From assembly GCA_030590405.1 (NCBI GenBank), contig JAUUYO010000012.1, forward strand, positions 1-23,152: a stretch of DNA of 23,152 bases, written 5' to 3'. The stretch is from Kangiellaceae bacterium (GTDB lineage Bacteria; Pseudomonadota; Gammaproteobacteria; Enterobacterales; Kangiellaceae). A model generated the notes under the pieces. The model did no database searches. It was not told the origin of the DNA and saw nothing but the letters and a program-made list of their open reading frames with translations. Positions 1 to 7,895 of the stretch are shown one piece after another. Position 1 is the first letter of the stretch. Every line of letters starts with the position of its first letter. A program made the position numbers and the translations under genes.

Positions 1-1171
1 CAAAACAAGCTCCCATGGTATGATAATCCGTTTTACCTATCGGGCTTTTAAGATCATCTAACTTTTGATTTTCCTGAGTTAAGATTCTAAACCAGGCGCC
101 GTACTGGTGGTCCACTAAATTCTGCCAGCTATATTGCCAGATTTTTTCGTACCATTGCCAATATATTGAATTACCAGTAGAGTCTGCGAGTAAGGCTGCG
201 GTGACTAATGATTCAGCCTGTACCCAAAAATATTTGTCGCCATCACAAACCTGCCTGTCAGGTGAAAAACCATAGCAGATCCCGCCATTTTTTTTGTCCC
301 ATGCGGCAGACATGGCTTGATCAAATAATTCTTGAGAGCGGACAACCAGCCAGCTGCAGCTTTTGTATCGATTGATCATTAACAGAAGCTTAGCCCATTC
401 TGTCTGATGACCTGGTTGAAATCCCCAGGGTTTAAAAAGGTTTTTGGGGTCTTGTTTGTTGTAATCCCAATCGACTTGCCAGTCCTGATTATAGTGTTCC
501 CAGATTAACCCTTTGCTCAGGCTGGCTTGCCGGTTGACGATGTTATCGGCAACTCTGTAAGCTCTTTTTAAAAACTTTTCATCAGAAGATACTTGATAGG
601 CGGTGATTAACGCTTCACAGCTATGCATGTTGGCATTTTGACCACGATAGCTTGAGCAATTATTAAAATTCGAATCAAATTCGTCTTTATATAATCCTGC
701 CTGTTCGTCCCAAAAATATGATTCCATCAATTGCCATATTTCTTCAAGATAACCTTTTGCTTCTTCAATGCCTGCTTTGTAGGCCCAACTATAAGCTAAC
801 ATAACAAATGCCATACCGTAGCAGTGGTTGGTATTATCCAAAACATTGAGTTTCTGATCTTTCACACTGATCAACCAATAATAACCACCGGTATCAGGAT
901 TCCGATGATTTTTTCTTAAAAATTGAATACCGGATTTTACTCGCTTGAGATCTTTTTTTATTCCAAATTGTAAATAGGCTCTGGCGTAGTTGTGAATGAA
1001 TCTGGTAGAACTGACCAGGTGGCGAATATCTTTATCAAACAAGCTGCCATCATCTTTAAAATTTTGAAAAAAACCGCCATCAGGATCATCTACATTCGTT
1101 TCGTAGAACTGAAGAATGCTTTCGATATGTTCAAGTATAAAAGAGCGGCTACTGAAATCAGGAAAATTCAT
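1..1171 (-). CDS. AGE-family mannose isomerase (3' end cut by window)
   Basis: The leftward frame from ATG at 1171 stays open to base 1, giving 390 residues. The family is usually about 400-420 aa, so only a short C-terminus is missing. It matches the N-acylglucosamine 2-epimerase (AGE) superfamily, an (alpha/alpha)6 barrel. Residues in the places of the family active site are Arg57, His183 with Glu186 (NMHSCEA), His255 with Glu258 (GHQTEW) and His384 (TDYHTMGAC); these resemble mannose isomerase/YihS more than renin-binding-protein epimerases. The expected reaction is D-mannose to D-fructose in the cytoplasm; there is no signal peptide. The start lies 1 nt after the fructokinase stop, so the two are surely co-transcribed, and the downstream kinase substrate (fructose) fits. 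A different aldose specificity (glucose, lyxose, sulfoquinovose) cannot be excluded from sequence. Confidence 0.87.
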   Translation of the reverse strand, partial: MNFPDFSSRSFILEHIESILQFYETNVDDPDGGFFQNFKDDGSLFDKDIRHLVSSTRFIHNYARAYLQFGIKKDLKRVKSGIQFLRKNHRNPDTGGYYWLISVKDQKLNVLDNTNHCYGMAFVMLAYSWAYKAGIEEAKGYLEEIWQLMESYFWDEQAGLYKDEFDSNFNNCSSYRGQNANMHSCEALITAYQVSSDEKFLKRAYRVADNIVNRQASLSKGLIWEHYNQDWQVDWDYNKQDPKNLFKPWGFQPGHQTEWAKLLLMINRYKSCSWLVVRSQELFDQAMSAAWDKKNGGICYGFSPDRQVCDGDKYFWVQAESLVTAALLADSTGNSIYWQWYEKIWQYSWQNLVDHQYGAWFRILTQENQKLDDLKSPIGKTDYHTMGACF

Positions 1172-1172
1172 T

Positions 1173-2150
1173 TTATGAGGCACTTAAAAAAGGTTGTAAA
1201 GTTGACTGAGAAGGCAATGAAGGAAAGGCTCCATAAATAGAGACGGCATGTGCCCCACAGGCGCTTGCAAATGACAAAGAGTTTTCTATGTTGTTAACTT
1301 CTTTGAGCCAATCTAAAAGCTTACTTCGAGTAATAAGATGTTTACTAAGATGAAACAAAAATCCACCAATAAACGCATCACCTGCCGCCGTTGTATCAAT
1401 AGGGCGTACATTGGGCGGGCTAATGCTTCCTTGATTGCTCTGGGTATACCATTTTATGGGATTACCTGCATCTGTAATTAATATCAGCGAAACGCCCTGG
1501 TTGAGTAGCGATTTTATGTAGAGAGATTGATTTTGTTTTTCTGATAAATAGTCCAATTCTTCTTTCGACATTTTGACGATATCTGCTTTATGTATAAACG
1601 GCTCGATTATTGCCGCTATTTGAATATTTTTTGGCCACAGCGCAACTCGCAAGTTGACGTCGAAGCTAATCAACCAATCATTCTTTTTGGCTAATTCGAG
1701 ACCAGAATCTGTCGCATGACAGATGGAACTTTCGGTAAGGCTATTAGAGCAATAATGAAAGATCCCTTGTTCGAAAAACCATGAATCTTCAAAATCAGAC
1801 GAGCGAAAACACAAATCAGCCGCAGGCGGTCGATAAAACTCAAAATTGCGCTCGCCGTTGTCATCTAAAGAAACAAAAGCCAATCCGGTTTTTTCATCGC
1901 TGGTAAAAAGAACGTGATCTGTATTAACATTTTGCTCCACCAGAGACTGGTGAATGAACTGGCCAAAGCTATCCTTCCCTAACATCCCGGCAAAATAGGA
2001 ATTACCTCCCAGTTTAGCTATTGCAACTGCCGCATTTGCCGGAGCGCCACCAGGAAATTTGGTGAATTTTTCAATTTCACTAGCACCTTGATCTAATTTA
2101 TTTGACAGTAGATCAATTAACGCCTCGCCAAAGCTAATCACTTTTAACAT
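1173..2150 (-). CDS. PfkB-family fructokinase
   Basis: A 325-aa ribokinase-fold sugar kinase of full family length. The N-terminal PfkB signature is GGAPANAAVA (residues 34-43). The C-terminal signature is DTTAAGDAF (252-260), with Asp258 as catalytic base and the anion-hole glycines beside it. The overall pattern (FGEALIDLL start, PGGAPANAA) is that of bacterial fructokinases, which make fructose-6-phosphate from fructose and ATP. It sits between the GH63 hydrolase (47-nt gap upstream) and the mannose isomerase (1-nt gap downstream), so it most likely phosphorylates fructose formed by that isomerase. No strong ribosome site precedes the ATG, so translation may partly depend on coupling. Activity on other hexoses or ketoses is possible. 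Confidence 0.88.
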   Translation of the reverse strand: MLKVISFGEALIDLLSNKLDQGASEIEKFTKFPGGAPANAAVAIAKLGGNSYFAGMLGKDSFGQFIHQSLVEQNVNTDHVLFTSDEKTGLAFVSLDDNGERNFEFYRPPAADLCFRSSDFEDSWFFEQGIFHYCSNSLTESSICHATDSGLELAKKNDWLISFDVNLRVALWPKNIQIAAIIEPFIHKADIVKMSKEELDYLSEKQNQSLYIKSLLNQGVSLILITDAGNPIKWYTQSNQGSISPPNVRPIDTTAAGDAFIGGFLFHLSKHLITRSKLLDWLKEVNNIENSLSFASACGAHAVSIYGAFPSLPSQSTLQPFLSAS

Positions 2151-2197
2151 AATGTTTGCATCGTCTAAATTTAGCCGTCTCTGTTGTTATTTAAAAA

Positions 2198-3466
2198 TTA
2201 TAAAAACCAATACATCGCAATCGCGGCGGTCCAGGAGAACTGATCGCCTCCGCAGCCTTCTCCTGTATCACAATTAAAATATTCGTAAAATCCCGCTTTA
2301 TTAATTAGAACACTGGAACTTTGTTTAATTTGTTCGCTTAGTTCATCCATTCCGTATTGCTCTGCGCCCTGGGCAATAAGCCAGTTGATATGCAGCCAGA
2401 CCGGACCACGCCAGTATCTTTGGGCTTCAAATTTTGAGTTTTCTGGATGTGTTGAGGCTATCGAATATTGGGAAGAATCTAACCAGTTTTTGAGTAATAA
2501 ACCAATTTTTTTCGCTTGCGATGCAGTTGCCAGTTCGCCATACAAAGCCATTAATGTACCGGTGGTGAGTTCTGTGCAAAGTTTGCCTGTAATAGCGTTT
2601 TTGCTTAAAAAACTGGATGATTCTGGATGCCATAACTCGGATATGGCCGATTCGGTTAATATGATTTTATCTTTTAGTAAAGACAACTCGTCAGAGTTGT
2701 AATCGTTAGCTTCACACAAGGCAACCAGATCTTTATTAGCTTTATGTAGGATTGATATGATGCCAATGTCGTTCATCTTATACGGGCAGGAATCGAATAT
2801 TTTATCCGCATCAAAATTTTGTTGTTTGAAAAAATCGACCAGATACAGATAACGATCGTATTCTGCCTGGTGAGGGCGTTGCATCGAATCAACATGATGG
2901 GTGTCTCGTCGAATGTAATGCCAATCGACTGGCGGAACAACGGCTAAAGCTTCATCCCATGCAGGACTATTATCCATTCCTGATTCCCAGGGATGATAAC
3001 TAACTACTAAACCACTGTTTTTGGGGTCTCGATCTCGATACCACCATAAATGTGATTCGATGAGTTTGGGCAACATTGAGGTTAGTTTTGATTTTGTTAG
3101 ATTTTGATCATCAGATTTTTCAGCCAGAATTTTTACTACGCTCGCCAACACTGGTGGTTGCGAGATTGAAGTGGTTTTTAAGTTACCATCAGTGCCCCAG
3201 ACATCGGCACCGGGAAAATATGAATCGACCTCTTTATGGAATACGATATGCGGTATCATGCCGTTTTCCCATTGACCTTTAAGCAATAATTCAATTTCCT
3301 GCCAGGCGCGAGGTTGATCAAAAGTCATCCAGCCTAATGCCGTGATAGCTGCATCCCAATTCCATTGGAATGGATATAAATCATGGGTTGGTACGGTATA
3401 GCCCCCCATATCGTTTGTTTGTAATATTGATTTCGCCTCATCTACTAGAGCGCTTTTATCGTGCAT
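2198..3466 (-). CDS. GH63 mannosylglycerate/glucosylglycerate hydrolase-like glycosidase
   Basis: A 422-aa (alpha/alpha)6 glycosidase, near the length of the bacterial GH63 mannosylglycerate and glucosylglycerate hydrolases and far shorter than eukaryotic processing glucosidase I. Visible family blocks are QWNWDAA (34-40), GMIPHIVFH (69-77), SQPPV (102-106), WESGMDNSP (160-168), YWRGPVW (351-357) and TGEGCGGDQFSWTAA (401-415). Asp165 in GMDNSP and Glu403 in TGEG are the expected catalytic acid and base. No signal peptide is present, so it acts in the cytoplasm on an imported substrate. A good ribosome site (AGGA, 8 nt) precedes the ATG. The adjoining mannose isomerase, fructokinase and glycerate kinase would use both products of mannosylglycerate hydrolysis, which is the main argument for that substrate. 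Glucosylglycerate or another small alpha-glucoside remains possible. Confidence 0.83.
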   Translation of the reverse strand: MHDKSALVDEAKSILQTNDMGGYTVPTHDLYPFQWNWDAAITALGWMTFDQPRAWQEIELLLKGQWENGMIPHIVFHKEVDSYFPGADVWGTDGNLKTTSISQPPVLASVVKILAEKSDDQNLTKSKLTSMLPKLIESHLWWYRDRDPKNSGLVVSYHPWESGMDNSPAWDEALAVVPPVDWHYIRRDTHHVDSMQRPHQAEYDRYLYLVDFFKQQNFDADKIFDSCPYKMNDIGIISILHKANKDLVALCEANDYNSDELSLLKDKIILTESAISELWHPESSSFLSKNAITGKLCTELTTGTLMALYGELATASQAKKIGLLLKNWLDSSQYSIASTHPENSKFEAQRYWRGPVWLHINWLIAQGAEQYGMDELSEQIKQSSSVLINKAGFYEYFNCDTGEGCGGDQFSWTAAIAMYWFL

Positions 3467-3673
3467 TATCTGTTTCCTTTTATCGCTTTGGTCGTACCTG
3501 TCAATTATTAGAAGTCATTGTGGGTTCAATTGCCACAATAAAAATCATATGGCAATATTATTACACCCATTATGGGTTGTAAATAGATTTTTTTTGTGTT
3601 TTACTAATGCTGAATCTGACATAGAGCAGAAATGTATGGATAAAATTCAAGAACTAATTCAAGGGGCACAAAA
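3467..3673. promoter_or_regulatory. Divergent control region with candidate ROK operators
   Basis: This 207-bp gap separates the leftward catabolic arm from the rightward receptor arm. It holds a perfect 7-bp inverted repeat ATTGTGG/CCACAAT (3517-3523 and 3533-3539, 9-nt spacer), an overlapping pair ATTGCCA/TGGCAAT (3529-3535 and 3550-3556), and a palindrome ACCCATtATGGGT (3565-3577). That palindrome extends imperfectly to TTACA/TGTAA and abuts a TTGTAA hexamer. A TTGACA hexamer faces the hydrolase (complement of 3499-3504). The receptor has a clear ribosome site, AAGGGG at 3661-3666. Assignment of the repeats as binding sites for the ROK regulator encoded at 9204-10355 is inference. Confidence 0.5.
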
Positions 3674-6142
3674 ATGAAATTAAATTTACTTAGTAAAGCT
3701 ATTGCAATCGTTTTAGCATCATCTATAACAACTCTGGTATATGCGGAAGAGTCTGAATCAGACACAGAAGAGGAGTCCGGGCAAGTTCTCCTGATTACCA
3801 CCGGTACCAGTAAAGGTCGATTGGCTGCTGATACGCCACTATCCGTTACTTCAATTGACAGTGTGGAGTTAAGCAAAATTTCGTTCAGTAGCCAAGCGGA
3901 CATTATGAGGGCTATTCCTGCTGTTAAGGCAGAAGGTGGCGGTGGCGAAGTCGCATCTAATGTTTTTGTGCGGGGACTACCTTCCGGAGGTCAATTTCAA
4001 TATACGCCTCTATCTTATGATGGCAGTCCAACTTTATCGATTTTTGGTTTGAATTCTTCGGCTTTCGATGTTTTTTATCGAAATGATTTAGGTATCGATC
4101 GCCTTGAATTTGTTCGAGGTGGCGTTTCTAATTTATTTGGAGCGGGTTCTGTTGCTGGTGTTATTAACTATATATCAAAAAAAGGTGGTGATTTTTCTGA
4201 AAGTAGCGTGCAGTTAGAATTTGCCGAAGATGGCCGCATGAGAAATGATTTTGCTACCAGCGGGCCATTGTCTGATAAAGGTTTGTATTATGCAATGTCA
4301 GGATTTTATCGATATGATGAAGGTCCTGTTGATACTGGAATTCCGACCGAAGGGTATCAAATTAGAGGTAACATTCATAAAGAATTCGAAGATCAATCAG
4401 GTTCTCTAACCGTTTATGCACAAATAATAGAAGATCGAGTCCAATTTTATTTGCCGCTACCGCTTGATGGTTCAAGTCATGAGCGTCTACGGGGTAATGA
4501 CGGTCAAGACGTCATATCACTAAATACAGTTAATGCCAGTAGCATTTCATATCCGACTACAAGTGGACATTATGAATCACCCATTGAAAATGGTGTATAT
4601 ACCAATGGTGCCTCTTTTTCAGTAGAATTTGACAAAGAATTGAACGATACGGTTGTTGTTTCAGGTCGTGCTAAATACTCCAATTATCAACATGAATTTA
4701 ATTTGTTTTTAGACGGTGATGGTGCCGGTTCTAACTTACCAGAAACGACTACAGATTTTCTTGCTAACCGGGGTTTGGGATCGTTGGCGAATGCTAATTT
4801 CACCTATGCCGGAAGTGGCGTTGCGGTTGGGGAAAACGACTTGTTATTTGCAAATCGAGTGTTAGATCGAAATCGTCCCACAAGAGATTATTCTTCTGAG
4901 TTTAATTTAACCAAGACTTTTTATACCGGCAGCTTCACTCATGATTTTACCATCGGAACCTTCTTTTCGAATTCTACAGCAGATGATGATATAGCGCTCT
5001 ATACCTATTTAGGCGAGTTTAACAATAACCCACGTCTAGTTAACCTGGAAGTACTTGATGATGATGATGGTTCAATATTTGGCGTACCTAGAGCACTCGT
5101 GACAGTTGCTAATAACGGGCTAACTAAATCAGGTAATGGATTTTCAAACAATACCCGTAGTGCGCAAAAGAGAGCATTTTACATTGCTGATCAGTTTGAG
5201 AACGACAACTGGATTTTTGATATGGGACTGCGTTTCGAGAGTATTGATGCGCAAATGAAACTTGAAGGAGTTGAATCCGTTGTAATCAATGCCGATCCAA
5301 CTTTGCATCCTGATTTACAAGTGAATGCTCAGGGAACAGGAGAGTTCACCAGAGGAGAGGTTTCTACTAATGATATTGCAGTTTCTCTAGCAGGTTTGTA
5401 TCGTTTAAATGATAATATGAATCTTTACGCGAATTTTTCGAGAGGTTATTTTTTTCCTCAAATCAGAAGTGTTAAATTTAGTGACGGTAGCCCATCAAGC
5501 TACGAAGCTGAAATAGTTAAACAGTTTGAATTTGGTGCTAAATTTTTTAACGACTGGTTTACCGGCAGTGCGGCAATATTCTTTGCTGGGTTAGATGATC
5601 GAAGAAGCATTACATTTGTTAATACCGGTAATGGTGGTGTGGAAGAAGAAGTCGCATTAGTTTCAACAAAATCTGTTGGATTAGAGCTAGTAGGTAAGTT
5701 TATGATTTCTGATAATTTTACTATTGACAGTAATTTCTCATACGATGACCATGAATTTACTGAATACGATAGTGCGACAGAGAATGTAGGTAATCGTTTT
5801 CGTCGTAAACCAACGGTAATGATGAGCAATGCATTTAGTTATCAATTAAACGGTTTTGATGCGACTCTTTATCACACATATAATGGAAAGAACTTTGCCG
5901 ACGATGGAAATAAGATAAAGTTAGATGCATTCAATTTATTCAATGTTAATGTTGGGTACACTTGGGATATGGGGAATAATAACAACCTTCGTACTAGCTT
6001 AGGTGTTTTTAATCTAGCCGATTCTCAAGGAATTACGGAAGGTTCTCCACGTCAAGGAAGTGGCCAAATAGCGGGTGAGTTTTTTGTTGGAAGACCAATT
6101 CTACCTCGAAGAGTTTCGTTTAGAGTTAGATACGATTTCTAA
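3674..6142 (+). CDS. TonB-dependent outer-membrane receptor
   Basis: An 822-aa receptor. It has a Sec signal peptide (1-24, cut after LVYA), a short acidic stretch (EESESDTEEE) and a TonB-box-like QVLLITTG (37-44). A plug domain follows, with typical VFVRG, LEFVRGG and NLFGAGSVAGVINYISKKGG motifs, and then a 22-strand barrel region ending in RVRYDF with the terminal Phe used for outer-membrane insertion. AAGGGG lies 7 nt before the ATG. It heads the rightward arm and is followed by an SSS symporter, so it probably brings the same sugar solute into the periplasm. No SusD-like lipoprotein, extracellular glycosidase or iron genes are nearby, which argues against a siderophore or large-polysaccharide role. 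A hairpin follows the stop. The exact ligand cannot be read from the sequence. Confidence 0.9.
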   Translation: MKLNLLSKAIAIVLASSITTLVYAEESESDTEEESGQVLLITTGTSKGRLAADTPLSVTSIDSVELSKISFSSQADIMRAIPAVKAEGGGGEVASNVFVRGLPSGGQFQYTPLSYDGSPTLSIFGLNSSAFDVFYRNDLGIDRLEFVRGGVSNLFGAGSVAGVINYISKKGGDFSESSVQLEFAEDGRMRNDFATSGPLSDKGLYYAMSGFYRYDEGPVDTGIPTEGYQIRGNIHKEFEDQSGSLTVYAQIIEDRVQFYLPLPLDGSSHERLRGNDGQDVISLNTVNASSISYPTTSGHYESPIENGVYTNGASFSVEFDKELNDTVVVSGRAKYSNYQHEFNLFLDGDGAGSNLPETTTDFLANRGLGSLANANFTYAGSGVAVGENDLLFANRVLDRNRPTRDYSSEFNLTKTFYTGSFTHDFTIGTFFSNSTADDDIALYTYLGEFNNNPRLVNLEVLDDDDGSIFGVPRALVTVANNGLTKSGNGFSNNTRSAQKRAFYIADQFENDNWIFDMGLRFESIDAQMKLEGVESVVINADPTLHPDLQVNAQGTGEFTRGEVSTNDIAVSLAGLYRLNDNMNLYANFSRGYFFPQIRSVKFSDGSPSSYEAEIVKQFEFGAKFFNDWFTGSAAIFFAGLDDRRSITFVNTGNGGVEEEVALVSTKSVGLELVGKFMISDNFTIDSNFSYDDHEFTEYDSATENVGNRFRRKPTVMMSNAFSYQLNGFDATLYHTYNGKNFADDGNKIKLDAFNLFNVNVGYTWDMGNNNNLRTSLGVFNLADSQGITEGSPRQGSGQIAGEFFVGRPILPRRVSFRVRYDF

Positions 6143-6153
6143 GTCGCAGGTGT

Positions 6154-6185
6154 AGGACATGTTAAGCTATCGCTTAATATGTCCT
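6154..6185 (+). terminator. Hairpin after receptor gene
   Basis: A 14-bp stem (6154-6167 with 6172-6185, one G-U pair) and a 4-nt TATC loop start 11 nt after the receptor stop. The tail is only moderately T-rich, so it may attenuate or protect mRNA ends and thereby lower symporter expression relative to the receptor rather than terminate fully. Confidence 0.55.
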
Positions 6186-6194
6186 GTTTATTAG

Positions 6195-6226
6195 AGGTAA
6201 ATATCAACTTTTTATTACCTTTTTTA
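6195..6226 (+). terminator. Second terminator-like hairpin upstream of symporter
   Basis: AGGTAA (6195-6200) pairs with TTACCT (6215-6220) over a 14-nt AT-rich loop and is followed by a run of T. It lies in tandem behind the larger hairpin at 6154-6185. Together they make it likely that the symporter, kinase and regulator also have their own promoter in 6227-6272. Confidence 0.4.
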
Positions 6227-6272
6227 AATAGAAAATTATCATAATAAACAACAATAATAGATATTATAAAAT

Positions 6273-7850
6273 ATGAATGCTTTTGATTACTCGATAGTAG
6301 GTATTTACCTCATAGCTCTCATGGGCATGGGGTATTTTTTTAGACAACAAACTTCCAAGTCAGATTACTTTCTAGGTGGACGGAGTTTAGGTTGGAAGCC
6401 TTTAACGCTTTCAGTTATGGCGACTCAGCTTTCTGCAATTAGCTTTGTTTCTGCGCCCGGTTTTGTTGGACTGCGTGAAGGCGGCGGTTTGAAATGGCTT
6501 TCTTATGAGCTGGCAGTTCCTTTAGCGATGATTTTGCTTTTGACGACTATACTACCCATTTTATATCGTTCAGGCGTAGTGAGTATTTACGACTACCTTG
6601 AACAGCGATTTGGTCGAAGTTCGCGTTTACTATTAAGTATCATATTTCAATTCAGCCGTGCATTTTCAACCGGCATTATGATTTATGCGGTATCGATGAT
6701 ATTGCAAAGTACCATGGGCGTAGAGCTATGGCAGTCGATCATTATTATAGGTGTTATTACTGTTATTTATTCTCTGGAAGGTGGGATGAAAGCGGTGGTT
6801 TATGGCGACGCCATACAAATGATTATTATTGTGCTGGGCACGGTTTTTTGTATCTATTTTGGCCTACAATATATCGGCGGGTTTGAAGGGTTAGTCAGCA
6901 AGGTGGAGCCGCAACGACTACAGGCGATAAACTTTAAATCCTTTGGCGTTGAGGGGGACGGGTTTGGGTTTTTACCCATGGTGTTTGGCGGCATTGTTCT
7001 TTATGCTTCTTACTATGGATGTGATCAGACCCAGGCTCAAAGAGCTTTATCAGCAAAAAATCCAAAACAGTTAAAGCAAATGATGATGGCCAATGGATTG
7101 TTACGTTTTCCAATTACTTTGCTCTATTGTTTTTCGGGGTTAATTATTGGCACATTTGCGTTATCAAATGCTGAATTTATGAACGCGATACCTGATGGAA
7201 ATCCTGACTGGATGATCCCCATTTTTATTATCAATTATATGCCGCACGGAATAATTGGTTTACTGGTGGTGGCAATTCTTGCTGCGGCCATGTCTTCTTT
7301 GAGTTCAACTATTAATTCTCTGGCGGCTGTTTCACTAGAAGATATTTGCCGAATTAAAGACAAAAAACTGGATGATAAAAGTTATCTCAAAAGTGCAAAA
7401 TATATAGCCTTGTTTTGGGGGGTTGTAACGCTTGTTTTATCTCTATATGCCGGTGATATAGCGCCGACTGTGATCGAGGCAATAAATAAAATTGGCTCGG
7501 TTTTTTACGGGCCGATCCTTGCTCTGTTTTTGATGGCTGTTTTTGATAAAAAATTGACGGGTTTACAAGTCAATATCGGTCTTTTGTCCGGCGTGTTTGT
7601 TAATATTTATCTATGGTTAGCCGTTCCTTCTTTATTCTGGTTTTGGTGGAATCTTGTAGGGTTAGTAGTAACAGTTGTAATAGCTTATATAAGCTTGGTA
7701 TTTGCATCGAAAAAGAGAAAGCCCTTTCAACCAAGTATACCAATTGAAGGCAAAGTGTCATTATTAAGTATGAAAGATATCGTAATCTTGCTATCAGCTT
7801 TTATAATAATGATCAGTATCAGTTTAGCTATTCCGGGCCTGTTTTTATAG
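6273..7850 (+). CDS. SSS-family sodium:solute symporter (SLC5-like)
   Basis: A 525-aa inner-membrane transporter with roughly 13-14 hydrophobic segments. The N-terminus shows SSS hallmarks: a first helix, SDYFLGGRSLGWKPL (residues about 30-44), MATQLSAISFVSAPG in the first core helix, and LAAAMSSLSSTINSLAAVSLED further on, the conserved block carrying the Na+-site serines. Such carriers move sugars, polyols or organic acids with Na+. Placed between the outer-membrane receptor and glycerate kinase, it is the likely importer of the intact glycoside, since the hydrolase is cytoplasmic. No PTS component is present in this window. The ATG at 6273 lacks a clear ribosome site and is preceded by a very AT-rich stretch with TATTAT at 6262-6267, so a very short leader is possible. 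Confidence 0.9.
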   Translation: MNAFDYSIVGIYLIALMGMGYFFRQQTSKSDYFLGGRSLGWKPLTLSVMATQLSAISFVSAPGFVGLREGGGLKWLSYELAVPLAMILLLTTILPILYRSGVVSIYDYLEQRFGRSSRLLLSIIFQFSRAFSTGIMIYAVSMILQSTMGVELWQSIIIIGVITVIYSLEGGMKAVVYGDAIQMIIIVLGTVFCIYFGLQYIGGFEGLVSKVEPQRLQAINFKSFGVEGDGFGFLPMVFGGIVLYASYYGCDQTQAQRALSAKNPKQLKQMMMANGLLRFPITLLYCFSGLIIGTFALSNAEFMNAIPDGNPDWMIPIFIINYMPHGIIGLLVVAILAAAMSSLSSTINSLAAVSLEDICRIKDKKLDDKSYLKSAKYIALFWGVVTLVLSLYAGDIAPTVIEAINKIGSVFYGPILALFLMAVFDKKLTGLQVNIGLLSGVFVNIYLWLAVPSLFWFWWNLVGLVVTVVIAYISLVFASKKRKPFQPSIPIEGKVSLLSMKDIVILLSAFIIMISISLAIPGLFL

Positions 7851-7860
7851 GCCTGTTTTT
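7835..7860 (+). terminator. Weak hairpin overlapping symporter stop
   Basis: GGGCCT (7835-7840) can pair with AGGCCT (7849-7854), giving five Watson-Crick pairs plus one G-T pair around an 8-nt loop, followed by GTTTTT. It spans the symporter stop codon. It may act as an attenuator before the glycerate kinase gene 45 nt downstream. Confidence 0.35.
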
Positions 7861-7895
7861 CTATAATTGCGTTTCTACCTGTCTGGTTGATAACA

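Noticed and set aside
992..1240. Plus-strand open frame of 82 codons
   Set aside because: It is antisense to the isomerase and the end of the fructokinase, both of which have clear family motifs; it shows no domain or start signal.
2198..3466. Trehalase-like assignment of the glycosidase
   Set aside because: It has no signal peptide and is shorter than GH37 trehalases; the motifs and glycerate kinase neighbour fit the GH63 hexosyl-glycerate hydrolases better.
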